Shown here in pieces: positions 1-6,621 of a stretch of DNA of 25,034 nucleotides. The DNA comes from Pleurocapsa sp. MO_226.B13. Lineage in GTDB: Bacteria; Cyanobacteriota; Cyanobacteriia; Cyanobacteriales; Xenococcaceae. The translations under genes were made by a program, and so were the position numbers. The stretch covers positions 1 to 25,034 of the forward strand of contig JASJEI010000170.1 in the NCBI GenBank assembly GCA_030064795.1. Direction: 5' to 3'. Position 1 is the first letter of the stretch. The number at the start of each line of letters is the position of its first letter. The notes under the pieces were generated by a model. That model saw only the letters and a list, made by a program, of their open reading frames with translations, had not been told where the DNA came from and searched no databases.

Positions 1-74
1 ACATAAATAACCTGAAGTATGTAACAAAATGTAAATTCGCTTCAACTTAATATCAATCAAAGGATTAAATCTAC

Positions 75-104
75 TTGACAAAAGTAAACATAGTTGAGTT
101 TAAT
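75..104 (+). promoter_or_regulatory. Predicted sigma-70-type promoter of gatC
   Basis: A perfect -35 box TTGACA (75-80) is followed after 18 bases by TTTAAT (99-104), five of six matches to the -10 consensus. It lies about 60 bases upstream of the gatC start in otherwise AT-rich non-coding DNA, so it is the best promoter candidate for that gene. Nothing else is visible in 1-166. Confidence 0.5.
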
Positions 105-166
105 TATCCCGACCTACTTAATACCGCTTAACCCAATTCACCATTAACTATCAACTATCAATATTA

Positions 167-463
167 ATGATCGATCGCCAAGAAGTAAAAAAAGTTGCTA
201 ACCTAGCCCGCCTTAATATTACCGAGGCAGAAGAAGAAGCATTTACCACCCAACTCAACAGTATCCTTGATTATTTCGAGCAGTTGAGCGAATTGGATAC
301 TACCGATGTTCCCCCCACTACCAGAGCGATCGAAACTAGCAATATAACTCGCCCTGACAAATTAGTTCCTTTTCCAGACAAAGAGGAATTATTAAAAGCA
401 GCCCCCGAACAACAGGGAGATTTTTTCCGCGTTCCCAAAATTCTTAGTTCGGACGAAGGTTAA
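167..463 (+). CDS. gatC: Asp-tRNA(Asn)/Glu-tRNA(Gln) amidotransferase subunit C
   Basis: GatC is the small subunit of the GatCAB complex, which converts mischarged Glu-tRNA(Gln) and Asp-tRNA(Asn) to the correct amide forms in the cytoplasm. The 98-residue length is normal. The N-terminus ([20 protein letters not shown]) followed by [22 protein letters not shown] is the typical family pattern, and the C-terminal part has the usual FRVPKIL motif. The gene stands alone: gatA and gatB are not in the window, as is common in cyanobacteria where gat genes are scattered. A promoter-like sequence lies upstream and a hairpin terminator follows at 495-522, so it is probably monocistronic. No clear Shine-Dalgarno precedes the ATG. 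Confidence 0.93.
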   Translation: MIDRQEVKKVANLARLNITEAEEEAFTTQLNSILDYFEQLSELDTTDVPPTTRAIETSNITRPDKLVPFPDKEELLKAAPEQQGDFFRVPKILSSDEG

Positions 464-494
464 AAACAATTAGTTAAAGATTATTCGGCAATTG

Positions 495-522
495 CCTCTC
501 AGTTTTGGGAGGTTATTTTTTT
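495..522 (+). terminator. Rho-independent terminator after gatC
   Basis: CCTCTC (495-500) pairs with GGGAGG (507-512), with one T-G wobble, around the loop AGTTTT. A T-rich tract (TTATTTTTTT) follows. It lies 32 bases after the gatC stop. Confidence 0.7.
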
Positions 523-819
523 ACGCTCCGCGTTAACCACAGTTTTGTTGATGCCAGCATATTCTTGGTACTCTCTAGCCAACGAGTTGAATTTTTGATT
601 TTTGTATAGTTTTGATATCCCAACCAACTGACCAGGGCGAACGCACACGTTTCTTTACGTTGAATCAGAGAGAGAATTAAGAACCATTGTGAGATATTTA
701 TTATCCCATCCTGCTTTCTTTCGCTTGGCATGAACTCCAGCTTTAGCAGTAGATACTTTGGGATTTCCCGCTTGGTGCGCGTGCGACCCGCAGTGAAACT
801 ACGGGTCGGTCGCATCCGC
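523..819. other. Gene-free stretch with decayed coding-like fragments
   Basis: No intact gene is supported. Minus-strand frames hold short protein-like pieces ending in stops, for example REYQEYAGINKTVVNAERKK just after the gatC terminator and AKAGVHAKRKKAGW around 720-745. They lie in different frames and have no start, so they look like remnants of a disrupted gene or insertion sequence. An ACCCG/CGGGT hairpin lies around 786-807. I cannot name the parent gene. Confidence 0.35.
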
Positions 820-1237
820 TTTTTTACTCATTGTACAAAAGAAAATTTGTCTGATGATTCGGGATTGATTGAAATGTTAATCAAGAATCTTGAATACTTT
901 AGAGCTAAACCAGTAAATCTACCTAAAATCACCATTTTGCTTGACAATGGATATCACCCCGAAAAACTAATGGAGAAACTAAAGGAAGTCTATCCCCAGA
1001 TCGATACTCAGATTAGATTTGAGCTATCTCCCAAACCATCAAAGTCTCAAAAAAAAGCTCAAGGTAAATCAGGATTTGTTCCTGTCAAAGCTAGATGGGT
1101 GATTGAAAGAAGTAACTCGAGTATGGAAAGATGCATTCATTTTAGTCAAAAATTTTGAACGAACTCTTGACCATGGGACTACCAAACTTAATCTTTGTTT
1201 TGTCAGGCTGATGCTTAAAAGACTCGCTCAAGCCTAA
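820..1237 (+). pseudogene. IS5-type DDE transposase, C-terminal remnant
   Basis: The reading frame from FFTHC through DDSGLIEMLI, ILLDNGYHPEKL, RFELSPKPSK and GFVPVKARWVIERSN matches the C-terminal half of IS5-family DDE transposases, including the conserved W-V-I-E-R catalytic glutamate region. At about 1125-1135 the frame shifts. The remaining C-terminus continues in another frame as ILVKNFERTL ... TTKLNLCFVRLMLKRLAQA and stops at 1235-1237. The N-terminal half with the first catalytic aspartates is missing. The piece is therefore a dead remnant. No terminal inverted repeats could be identified. Confidence 0.75.
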
Positions 1238-1280
1238 AAAGATCTCAAATGGGTTCTATATTCAGAAGTGAGTAAGATTT

Positions 1281-1328
1281 GAGTAAAATCGTGTTGACCG
1301 TAAAAGGTCGTGCTGATGAAAGTCTCTA
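1281..1328 (+). repeat. Inverted partial copy of the adjacent tRNA-Leu
   Basis: The 20 bases at 1293-1312 (GTTGACCGTAAAAGGTCGTG) are identical to the anticodon-stem end plus variable arm of the tRNA-Leu on the minus strand (complement of 1374-1393). Similarity continues weakly on both sides: TAAAATC before it and AAGTCTCT after it also occur in the tRNA at nearly matching spacing. The copy is in opposite orientation to the tRNA and is not itself a functional tRNA, because it lacks the acceptor and D arms. Confidence 0.8.
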
Positions 1329-1349
1329 TTTATAAGCAAGGCGAAGGCA

Positions 1350-1435
1350 TGGGGATGGAGAGACTTGAACTCTCACGACCTTTTACGGTCAACGGATTTT
1401 AAATCCGCAGCGTCTACCAATTCCGCCACACCCCC
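1350..1435 (-). tRNA. tRNA-Leu (anticodon UAA), intronless
   Basis: Read on the minus strand, the acceptor 5' half GGGGGTG pairs with CATCCCC (one G-T wobble) and A is the discriminator base. The D arm is GGCGGAATTGGTAGACGC. The anticodon stem GCGGA/TCCGT encloses the loop TTTAAAA, giving anticodon TAA. A long variable arm (GACCGTAAAAGGTC) marks a class II Leu tRNA, and the T arm is GAGAG-TTCAAGT-CTCTC. CCA is not encoded. The anticodon loop is uninterrupted, so the group I intron found at this place in many cyanobacteria is absent. Confidence 0.95.
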
Positions 1436-1556
1436 TGGTGTGTATGTTGAATATTTATTTTCAATAAAGACTAATATATCATACAGCATTAACATTTAGA
1501 GCGCAATTTAATTTTGTAAGTAATTAAGAGAATTTTTAAGCATAAGTTAGTTTGGC

Positions 1557-2366
1557 TTAGGAACGATCGCGCGATCGCTCTATATTGACCCGATCGCCTG
1601 TTGCAATAGTTTTTCCTGCTTCGGTAGGAGATAGTCTAGTGTTGACTGCTAAACGAAAAAAATGATTAAAGCGCGATCGCTCTGTCCATTCTGGTAATGT
1701 TTCTTTCCGTTGTCTGGTAAAGATTTTTTGAAATTGGGGATATGCTGCTCCCGTTTGAGGATTGCGAGTTACAACTACACAGCGTTGACAAGGATTTACT
1801 CCTTGAAACTCTACCTCTCCGACTTTAAACTTAACTGTTTGCTCTGGAGTAGTAAATAATCGATCTTCCCAAAAAGCAGGTACGCCCCCTATTTCTATAT
1901 TGGCTCGAAAACGACGACGAATACTTTCTACATTGAGTTCGGGATACCAAGAAGCGATCGCCTCAAGAGTTGCGGTACTGACTATGGTTGCTCCTGGAGA
2001 AGTCGTATCATCGGGAAAGCCCATGTCTAAATTCTGCTCGATCTTTACCCGAAAGCCAAAGTATTCTGCCAACCAAGCACAGAGTGCTGATTGTTCTGTA
2101 ATTAAATTAAATGTTTGCGTTTTATTTGTATCCTCTATCTGTAACGCCAGGTTTTTAGTGACTAAATCTAATTTTGAACGTAAAGCATGAATTTTTTGAT
2201 TGCGTTTGCCATTTACAAAGTTCCCAGCCAGATCGAATATGGCCCAAGTACGATCGCCTTCTAAAGCTCCAGATTTTAAAATCGTGACGCGATCGCCTTC
2301 TAATCTGTCTAGTGACTTAACTGGATAAACAAATAAGCGAGCAACATGAGGTCTGACGGTAGACAT
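1557..2366 (-). CDS. MOSC domain protein (YcbX/mARC-like)
   Basis: The protein (269 residues) has an N-terminal MOSC beta-barrel segment (RLFVYPVKSLDRLEGDRVTI, then GALEGDRTWAIFD) and a C-terminal MOSC domain with the conserved cysteine segment GVNPCQRCVVVTRNPQTG. MOSC proteins bind the molybdenum cofactor through a cysteine. YcbX/mARC members reduce N-hydroxylated compounds using an electron donor such as ferredoxin. No fused ferredoxin domain is present, so a separate donor would be needed. Molybdenum-cofactor genes are not nearby. The ATG at 2366 is directly followed by the family's usual N-terminus. The substrate cannot be predicted. Confidence 0.88.
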   Translation of the reverse strand: MSTVRPHVARLFVYPVKSLDRLEGDRVTILKSGALEGDRTWAIFDLAGNFVNGKRNQKIHALRSKLDLVTKNLALQIEDTNKTQTFNLITEQSALCAWLAEYFGFRVKIEQNLDMGFPDDTTSPGATIVSTATLEAIASWYPELNVESIRRRFRANIEIGGVPAFWEDRLFTTPEQTVKFKVGEVEFQGVNPCQRCVVVTRNPQTGAAYPQFQKIFTRQRKETLPEWTERSRFNHFFRLAVNTRLSPTEAGKTIATGDRVNIERSRDRS

Positions 2367-2423
2367 ATTTATCCTACTGATCCTTGAGACGACTTGCTTT
2401 ACTTTTAACGTATTTTTGTGCTT

Positions 2424-2468
2424 TTACCAACGGTGACTAGCAGGCTGCGAAACTTGTTTCCGCAGTAA
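2424..2468 (+). repeat. Hairpin-bearing direct repeat, copy 1
   Basis: This 45-base element is 41/45 identical to 2615-2659. It contains GACTAGCAGGCTGCG and a hairpin in which CTGCG (2445-2449) pairs with CGCAG (2461-2465). It lies in the spacer between the divergent MOSC and cupin genes. Confidence 0.75.
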
Positions 2469-2614
2469 TCTCTGACTAACTCTTAATTGAAAACTCAGGA
2501 AATCGTTACTAAAAAAATTCTCCAAATGTGTATTTAGATACTAAATAAACTGTTTTGTCAAGATTTTTTTGTCATAATAATTAATATTCGTAATTTTTGT
2601 TAACACATCGCAAT

Positions 2615-2659
2615 TTACCGACGATGACTAGCAGGCTGCGGAACTTGTTTTCGCAGTAA
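2615..2659 (+). repeat. Hairpin-bearing direct repeat, copy 2
   Basis: This is the second 45-base copy of the element at 2424-2468. Its hairpin CTGCGGAA/TTTCGCAG (2636-2656) is longer than in copy 1, because a G-T wobble replaces an A-C mismatch. It ends 48 bases before the cupin start, so it lies in the likely 5' leader of that gene. Confidence 0.75.
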
Positions 2660-2707
2660 GATCTTACTTTCAATTCTTGATTTTTATTAAATAACCATCA
2701 GAAAATT

Positions 2708-3175
2708 ATGGGACTAATTACAGGAGTCACTCTACAAGAAATTGAGTCTATTCAAGGAGGAATGGCAGAGTTTTATACACCCCAATCTAGTGATGAAACA
2801 ATGGTGGTAAAAGTCCCTGCCAACACCATTGATGATTTATTTGTTCACAAACATCAGACGGATCAACTGCTTGTGGTGAGGGGTAGTTTCGTTTTAGTAG
2901 TTCTGTACGATCGACAGTATCAGTATATTCCTCTGAGTGAAAAATATCCTCAAGTCGTGACTATTCCTAAAGGGATTTTACATGGTGCAATCAATCTTTC
3001 CGATCGAGATTGCTTGTTAGTTAACGCAGTCTTGCGTCATGGCGAGCCTCATGAAAAAGATTATCAGCCAATAGCCAGACCTTTTCCCTACGATCTAGAA
3101 CAGGCTAAACTGAGCTTAGAAAATTTGTCAGTGGAAACTAAAACTATGACTCTAGTCGCAGATGCAGGAATCTAA
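2708..3175 (+). CDS. Cupin-fold protein
   Basis: This 155-residue protein has a cupin beta-barrel pattern: HKHQTDQLLVVRGSFVLVVL corresponds to the first cupin motif and TIPKGILHGAINLSDRDC to the second. The histidines of HKH and LHG could bind a metal. It resembles RmlC-like cupins but has no recognisable sugar epimerase signature, so enzyme activity is uncertain. It stands alone, with the two hairpin repeats upstream and a hairpin (3200-3231) downstream. ATG at 2708 is the first start in the frame and the cupin fold begins soon after it. Confidence 0.7.
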   Translation: MGLITGVTLQEIESIQGGMAEFYTPQSSDETMVVKVPANTIDDLFVHKHQTDQLLVVRGSFVLVVLYDRQYQYIPLSEKYPQVVTIPKGILHGAINLSDRDCLLVNAVLRHGEPHEKDYQPIARPFPYDLEQAKLSLENLSVETKTMTLVADAGI

Positions 3176-3199
3176 GCTAAACGACAAGCTTGAAGCTTC

Positions 3200-3231
3200 A
3201 AAAGGGGATTGAGCTAAAGCCATTCCCCTTT
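3200..3231. terminator. Hairpin between convergent genes
   Basis: AAAGGGGA (3201-3208) pairs with TCCCCTTT (3224-3231). It sits between the convergent cupin (+) and DUF3155 (-) genes. On the minus strand it is followed by a short TTTT. No strong T tract exists on the plus strand, so termination is plausible but weakly supported. Confidence 0.4.
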
Positions 3232-3294
3232 CAAAAAAGCATTTTCTTATCTTATTCGCGATTTCTATGTTAATATTTAACTTGCAACGAGTAA

Positions 3295-3621
3295 CTAACG
3301 AGTAGCTGCTGTCGCCACAGCCTTACCTTTATCCCACTCTTGAATCTCTATAGATTGCAAACTAGGGAATAAAAAGTGGTTTTCTTCCACATACTGTGCG
3401 CCAAATAAACCTTTCTCTGCCCAAAAGTAACGATCTGTAGTATGTTCGTTTCTTTTAACTATTAACAGTGCTGGAGGCACGATGCCTAGGGAGCTTATAT
3501 AGTTGCGAGCAGCGGTTACGGGTTTAGCTTCGCCACTTTCGATATGATACTGAGGAACAAGTTCTAAAATCTTGCGCCCTTCTTGGCGACGGCGGCTTTT
3601 ACGTTTGCGTTTCCTTGCCAA
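3295..3621 (-). CDS. DUF3155 family protein
   Basis: This 108-residue protein matches the cyanobacterial DUF3155 family. It has a strongly basic N-terminus (MARKRKRKSRRRQEGRKILE), then KPVTAARNYI and the conserved block NEHTTDRYFWAEKGLFGAQY-VEENHFLFPSL. Its function is unknown; the arginine/lysine-rich start suggests nucleic acid binding, which is inference. The start is a TTG at 3621-3619, chosen because the minus strand carries a full AGGAGGT about 10 bases upstream and the family N-terminus begins there. No neighbour suggests a pathway. Confidence 0.85.
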   Translation of the reverse strand: MARKRKRKSRRRQEGRKILELVPQYHIESGEAKPVTAARNYISSLGIVPPALLIVKRNEHTTDRYFWAEKGLFGAQYVEENHFLFPSLQSIEIQEWDKGKAVATAATR

Positions 3622-3892
3622 CCCTTTTACCTCCTGATATTTACTTAGTTAATACTGTGCGATTAGTTACGAATTCTTCAATAATTGTATCGTAATAAAC
3701 AAAAAAAATCAATAGTCTGGAAGAAGGTGTTACTAAAAAAAGCTCTGGGAAAAGTTTCGGTATAAAATGTGCTGTTAAGTAATCTATGATGGAGAAAAAG
3801 ATCGGGAAACAAAATACGAATTAACCGATGGTTGTTAGACTAAGAATTTAACTCTCTCTAACTATCTGGAGATTTCAGTCTTTAAAGCATTA

Positions 3893-5200
3893 ATGTCAAA
3901 CAATCACATTTCCAGCACTGAATTTACAAGTTTGTGTCAATCCCAGATTGCTCTGCTAGCAGATAGTCTGGGTGCAGTTTGGAGCATTATTTATTTAGCG
4001 CAAGAAGTAATTGAAGATGGGGAAACTCAACTATCTCCTTTGGCGATTTATCCTCAAACCGAAAATCAAAGTTTGTTGGAATTACCAACAGTTAGGTTAT
4101 CGGAAATATGGCAGCAGTTACAATCTCATTCTCCAAACCAATTATTACCTGCTAATTTGATAAGTCAAGGCGAGCGCGCAGAATTGAATTGGCAGTCAGA
4201 TTCGGCAGGGAGAAAGCAATTAATCGTCCCCTTGGTGCATAAAGAAACTTTTACTGGTTTATTAGTAACTGGGCGTGAGGATCGAGAGTGGCTACAGTCA
4301 GAATTAAAGCAAATAGAAGAAATTGCTCGGACATTAGCGATCGCTCGATTTTTAGAACTTCAGTATCATTGGACACAAGACGAGTTAGTCATTCAAGAAA
4401 ATCTCAGACGGATCGAACGAGATCGTTTGGATAATTTGCTCCACCAATTGCGCAATCCTTTAACAGCATTACGCACATTTAGTAAGTTATTGCTCAAGCG
4501 GGTTTTACCAGAAGACCGCAATCATCAAGTGGCGAAAAGTATTTTAGAACAGAGCGATCGCTTTCAACAATTACTAGAACAGTTTGAAGCAGAATCGGCA
4601 AAAGAAACCTCAATTAATGCTGCTAATTCTTCTACCCCTTTGTTAGGGTTAAGTGAGAATACGGTCGGCAAAAGTAACTTTTTATTACCTAGTTCCGATG
4701 CCGAGTTAGATGCTATTGATTTAAAATCAATTTTAAAACCAATCTTAAACATCGCCGAGGCGATCGCTACAGAAAGAAAGATTGAATTACAAAATAAGCT
4801 GCCGACATCGATACCAAAGGTCAAAGCTGATTTATCGGCTTTAAGAGAAATTTTTAATAATTTGATTGACAATGCCCTCAAGTACACTAGTGAGGGAGGT
4901 AAGATCCAGTTAGATTTGGAGATGAAATATCTGACTCCTGAAGCTAAAATGCTCGGCATAGCGATTAGCGATACTGGTTACGGAATTCCTCAAGCAGACC
5001 AAAAGCGCATTTTTGAAAGACATTATCGAGGTATACAGGCACAAAGCCAGATTCCAGGTACGGGTTTGGGACTGGCGATCGCCAATGAGCTGGTTACCAG
5101 AATGCATGGAGAAATTGAGTTGATTAGTCCCAATAATCTATCCGAAGATAATCCTGGCACAACATTAATTGTTTGGCTGCCCATATCAATTGACAATTGA
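3893..5200 (+). CDS. Soluble GAF-like sensor histidine kinase
   Basis: The 435-residue protein has no membrane segment. Residues 1 to about 155 resemble a divergent GAF sensor domain. A dimerisation/phosphoacceptor region follows, with NLLHQLRNPLTALRTFSKLL (phospho-histidine H184), and then a HATPase_c domain: N box NLIDNALKYT (about 323), G1 DTGYGIP (about 360), F box IFERHYRG and G2 GTGLGLAIANELV (about 390). It should autophosphorylate and pass phosphate to a response regulator, but none is encoded here, so it is an orphan kinase. The linker at residues 232-280 is serine- and asparagine-rich. The signal sensed cannot be told from sequence. Confidence 0.88.
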   Translation: MSNNHISSTEFTSLCQSQIALLADSLGAVWSIIYLAQEVIEDGETQLSPLAIYPQTENQSLLELPTVRLSEIWQQLQSHSPNQLLPANLISQGERAELNWQSDSAGRKQLIVPLVHKETFTGLLVTGREDREWLQSELKQIEEIARTLAIARFLELQYHWTQDELVIQENLRRIERDRLDNLLHQLRNPLTALRTFSKLLLKRVLPEDRNHQVAKSILEQSDRFQQLLEQFEAESAKETSINAANSSTPLLGLSENTVGKSNFLLPSSDAELDAIDLKSILKPILNIAEAIATERKIELQNKLPTSIPKVKADLSALREIFNNLIDNALKYTSEGGKIQLDLEMKYLTPEAKMLGIAISDTGYGIPQADQKRIFERHYRGIQAQSQIPGTGLGLAIANELVTRMHGEIELISPNNLSEDNPGTTLIVWLPISIDN

Positions 5201-5219
5201 CAAGGGACAATTGACAATA
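5187..5219 (+). repeat. Short CAATTGA tandem and dispersed repeat
   Basis: Four near-identical units of the type CAATTGACA occur across the histidine kinase stop codon (stop within 5198-5200). Such units are common intergenic filler in cyanobacteria. The kinase C-terminus (SIDN) is encoded by the first unit. Confidence 0.55.
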
Positions 5220-5247
5220 CATTGAGGAACTAAGAACAGTAAAAAGT

Positions 5248-6243
5248 TTGCGCAAGCTATATTTTTTATTACCAGGAACAAAAGGGAAATTTAGCGGTGG
5301 TGGATTGTGGGCGGAATTAAATACTTGTGCTTTGGCGCAACAAATTTGTGATGCCGAAGTTATTACCTACAGACAAAAGGAAACAGAGCGTCTTTTTTTA
5401 GCCGATGTCCTGCCAGAATGTCATCCCAAATCGGCAATTTTTATCATTGGTTGGGGTTTTGATGTGCCAAAATTGATTGCTAGATTGAGGGGACAAAACA
5501 TTGTTTATCATGCCCACAGTGCCAACTACGGTTTTAAGTTGCCGTCAGATATTCCCATAATTACCGTCAGTCGCAACACGATGGGGTATTGGGGAGAAAA
5601 AGCTGCTAATAACTTAATCTATTATTTACCGAATCAAATTGGAGATGAATTTGAGGATTTAAATCTTCCACGAGATATTGATGTCTTGGTACAGACACGA
5701 AAATCTTCAAAATATTTACTCCAGCAATTAGTTCCAGCTTTGCAGTCTCGCTATCGAGTAGAAATTATTGACAGCTATGTTGAAGACTTGGCAGGGTTAT
5801 TTAACCGCAGCAAAATCTATCTTTATGACTCTGCTGAATATTGGGCTGTCAACGGCGTTACAGAAGGATTTGGTTTACCTCCCCTAGAAGCTTTAGCCTG
5901 TGGTTGCGAATTATTTTCCAGCGTCAATCATGGATTAAGCGATTTTCTCGATCCTGGGTTTAACTGCCATAAGATTGCTGGTTATAGTCTAGAGTACGAT
6001 CTCAAAAGAATTGCCCGCGTATTATCATCACGCCAATCTCTAAATTCGTCTAAAACTTGGTTGGCAAACTATCGCAGCGAAAACTTAGTTGCCAGATTAC
6101 GAGTTATCTTAACTGAAATCAACAACTTTTTTGAAGATCCCTCGCAATACCCTGGGAATATTCCCAACCTGAATAATAGATATCTTGTCCAACTAAAAAT
6201 CCAAAGCCTACTGACCAAAATCCGACAAAAACTCAGCAAGTAA
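5248..6243 (+). CDS. Family 1-like (GT4) glycosyltransferase
   Basis: The 331-residue protein has the C-terminal signature of GT-B retaining glycosyltransferases: GVTEGFGLPPLEALACGCEL, with the glutamates that contact the sugar-nucleotide donor. The N-terminal half is a Rossmann-like segment (YFLLPGTKGKFSGGGLWAEL, AIFIIGWGFDVPKLI). Length is short for GT4 but complete in layout. Donor and acceptor are unknown; no polysaccharide gene cluster surrounds it. The start is a TTG at 5248; no ATG lies in frame before the conserved beta-strand, and a GAGGA lies about 20 bases upstream, so the exact start is uncertain. It follows the kinase by 47 bases and may be cotranscribed. Confidence 0.75.
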   Translation: MRKLYFLLPGTKGKFSGGGLWAELNTCALAQQICDAEVITYRQKETERLFLADVLPECHPKSAIFIIGWGFDVPKLIARLRGQNIVYHAHSANYGFKLPSDIPIITVSRNTMGYWGEKAANNLIYYLPNQIGDEFEDLNLPRDIDVLVQTRKSSKYLLQQLVPALQSRYRVEIIDSYVEDLAGLFNRSKIYLYDSAEYWAVNGVTEGFGLPPLEALACGCELFSSVNHGLSDFLDPGFNCHKIAGYSLEYDLKRIARVLSSRQSLNSSKTWLANYRSENLVARLRVILTEINNFFEDPSQYPGNIPNLNNRYLVQLKIQSLLTKIRQKLSK

Positions 6244-6257
6244 AAGAGACAGAGGAA

Positions 6258-6305
6258 GATGGGGAGATGGGGAGATGGGGAGATGGGGAGATGGGGAGAT
6301 GGGGA
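6258..6305 (+). repeat. Six perfect tandem copies of GATGGGGA
   Basis: Six uninterrupted 8-bp units run from 6258 to 6305, followed by degenerate copies to about 6316. They start 15 bases after the glycosyltransferase stop, outside any gene. Confidence 0.95.
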
Positions 6306-6339
6306 AGATAGGGAAGCAGAAAAAGTACTACTAACTAGT

Positions 6340-6367
6340 CCAGAGACAAGGCATGCCTTGTCTCTGG
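6340..6367. repeat. Perfect 28-bp palindrome
   Basis: The half-site CCAGAGACAAGGCA is followed directly by its exact reverse complement. There is no T tract, so it is not an ordinary terminator. It resembles the 28-bp palindrome at 16864-16891 in size and in the shared AGAGAC element. Confidence 0.9.
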
Positions 6368-6377
6368 TGAACTTCTG

Positions 6378-6428
6378 TAGGGACGTTTCCCTAAAGGACT
6401 CGCTTCGCATCGCATGAAACGTCCCTAC
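6378..6428. repeat. 13-bp inverted repeat with 25-base loop
   Basis: GTAGGGACGTTTC (6378-6390) and GAAACGTCCCTAC (6416-6428) are exact reverse complements. The loop contains CTCGCTTCGCATCGC. This type of GTAGGGACG inverted repeat is a known kind of cyanobacterial dispersed repeat. Together with 6258-6367 it makes up most of the spacer before gyrA. Confidence 0.85.
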
Positions 6429-6621
6429 CCGAACTCCGAACTATCAGCTACTTCCATTGTATGTATAGTAAGGTTTTGCTACCAACAGAAAGTGTCAAAA
6501 TGTGTTAGAATATTTTTATAAAATGCGATTATATTGGGCTTTATTGGCGATAAAAAAGAATTAAGCCGAGTTTATCAGCCATTAATCCAAATTATTGCAT
6601 ATATTTGGAGTTTTTCATCGT

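Noticed and set aside
513..815. A 100-residue minus-strand open frame next to gatC
   Set aside because: No domain or ribosome binding site; the more protein-like stretches lie in other frames, so this frame as a whole is not a gene.
6595..6621. Extended gyrA start at TTG 6595
   Set aside because: It would add nine residues not found in GyrA; the ATG at 6622 has TTGGAG at a suitable distance and gives Y122 numbering.
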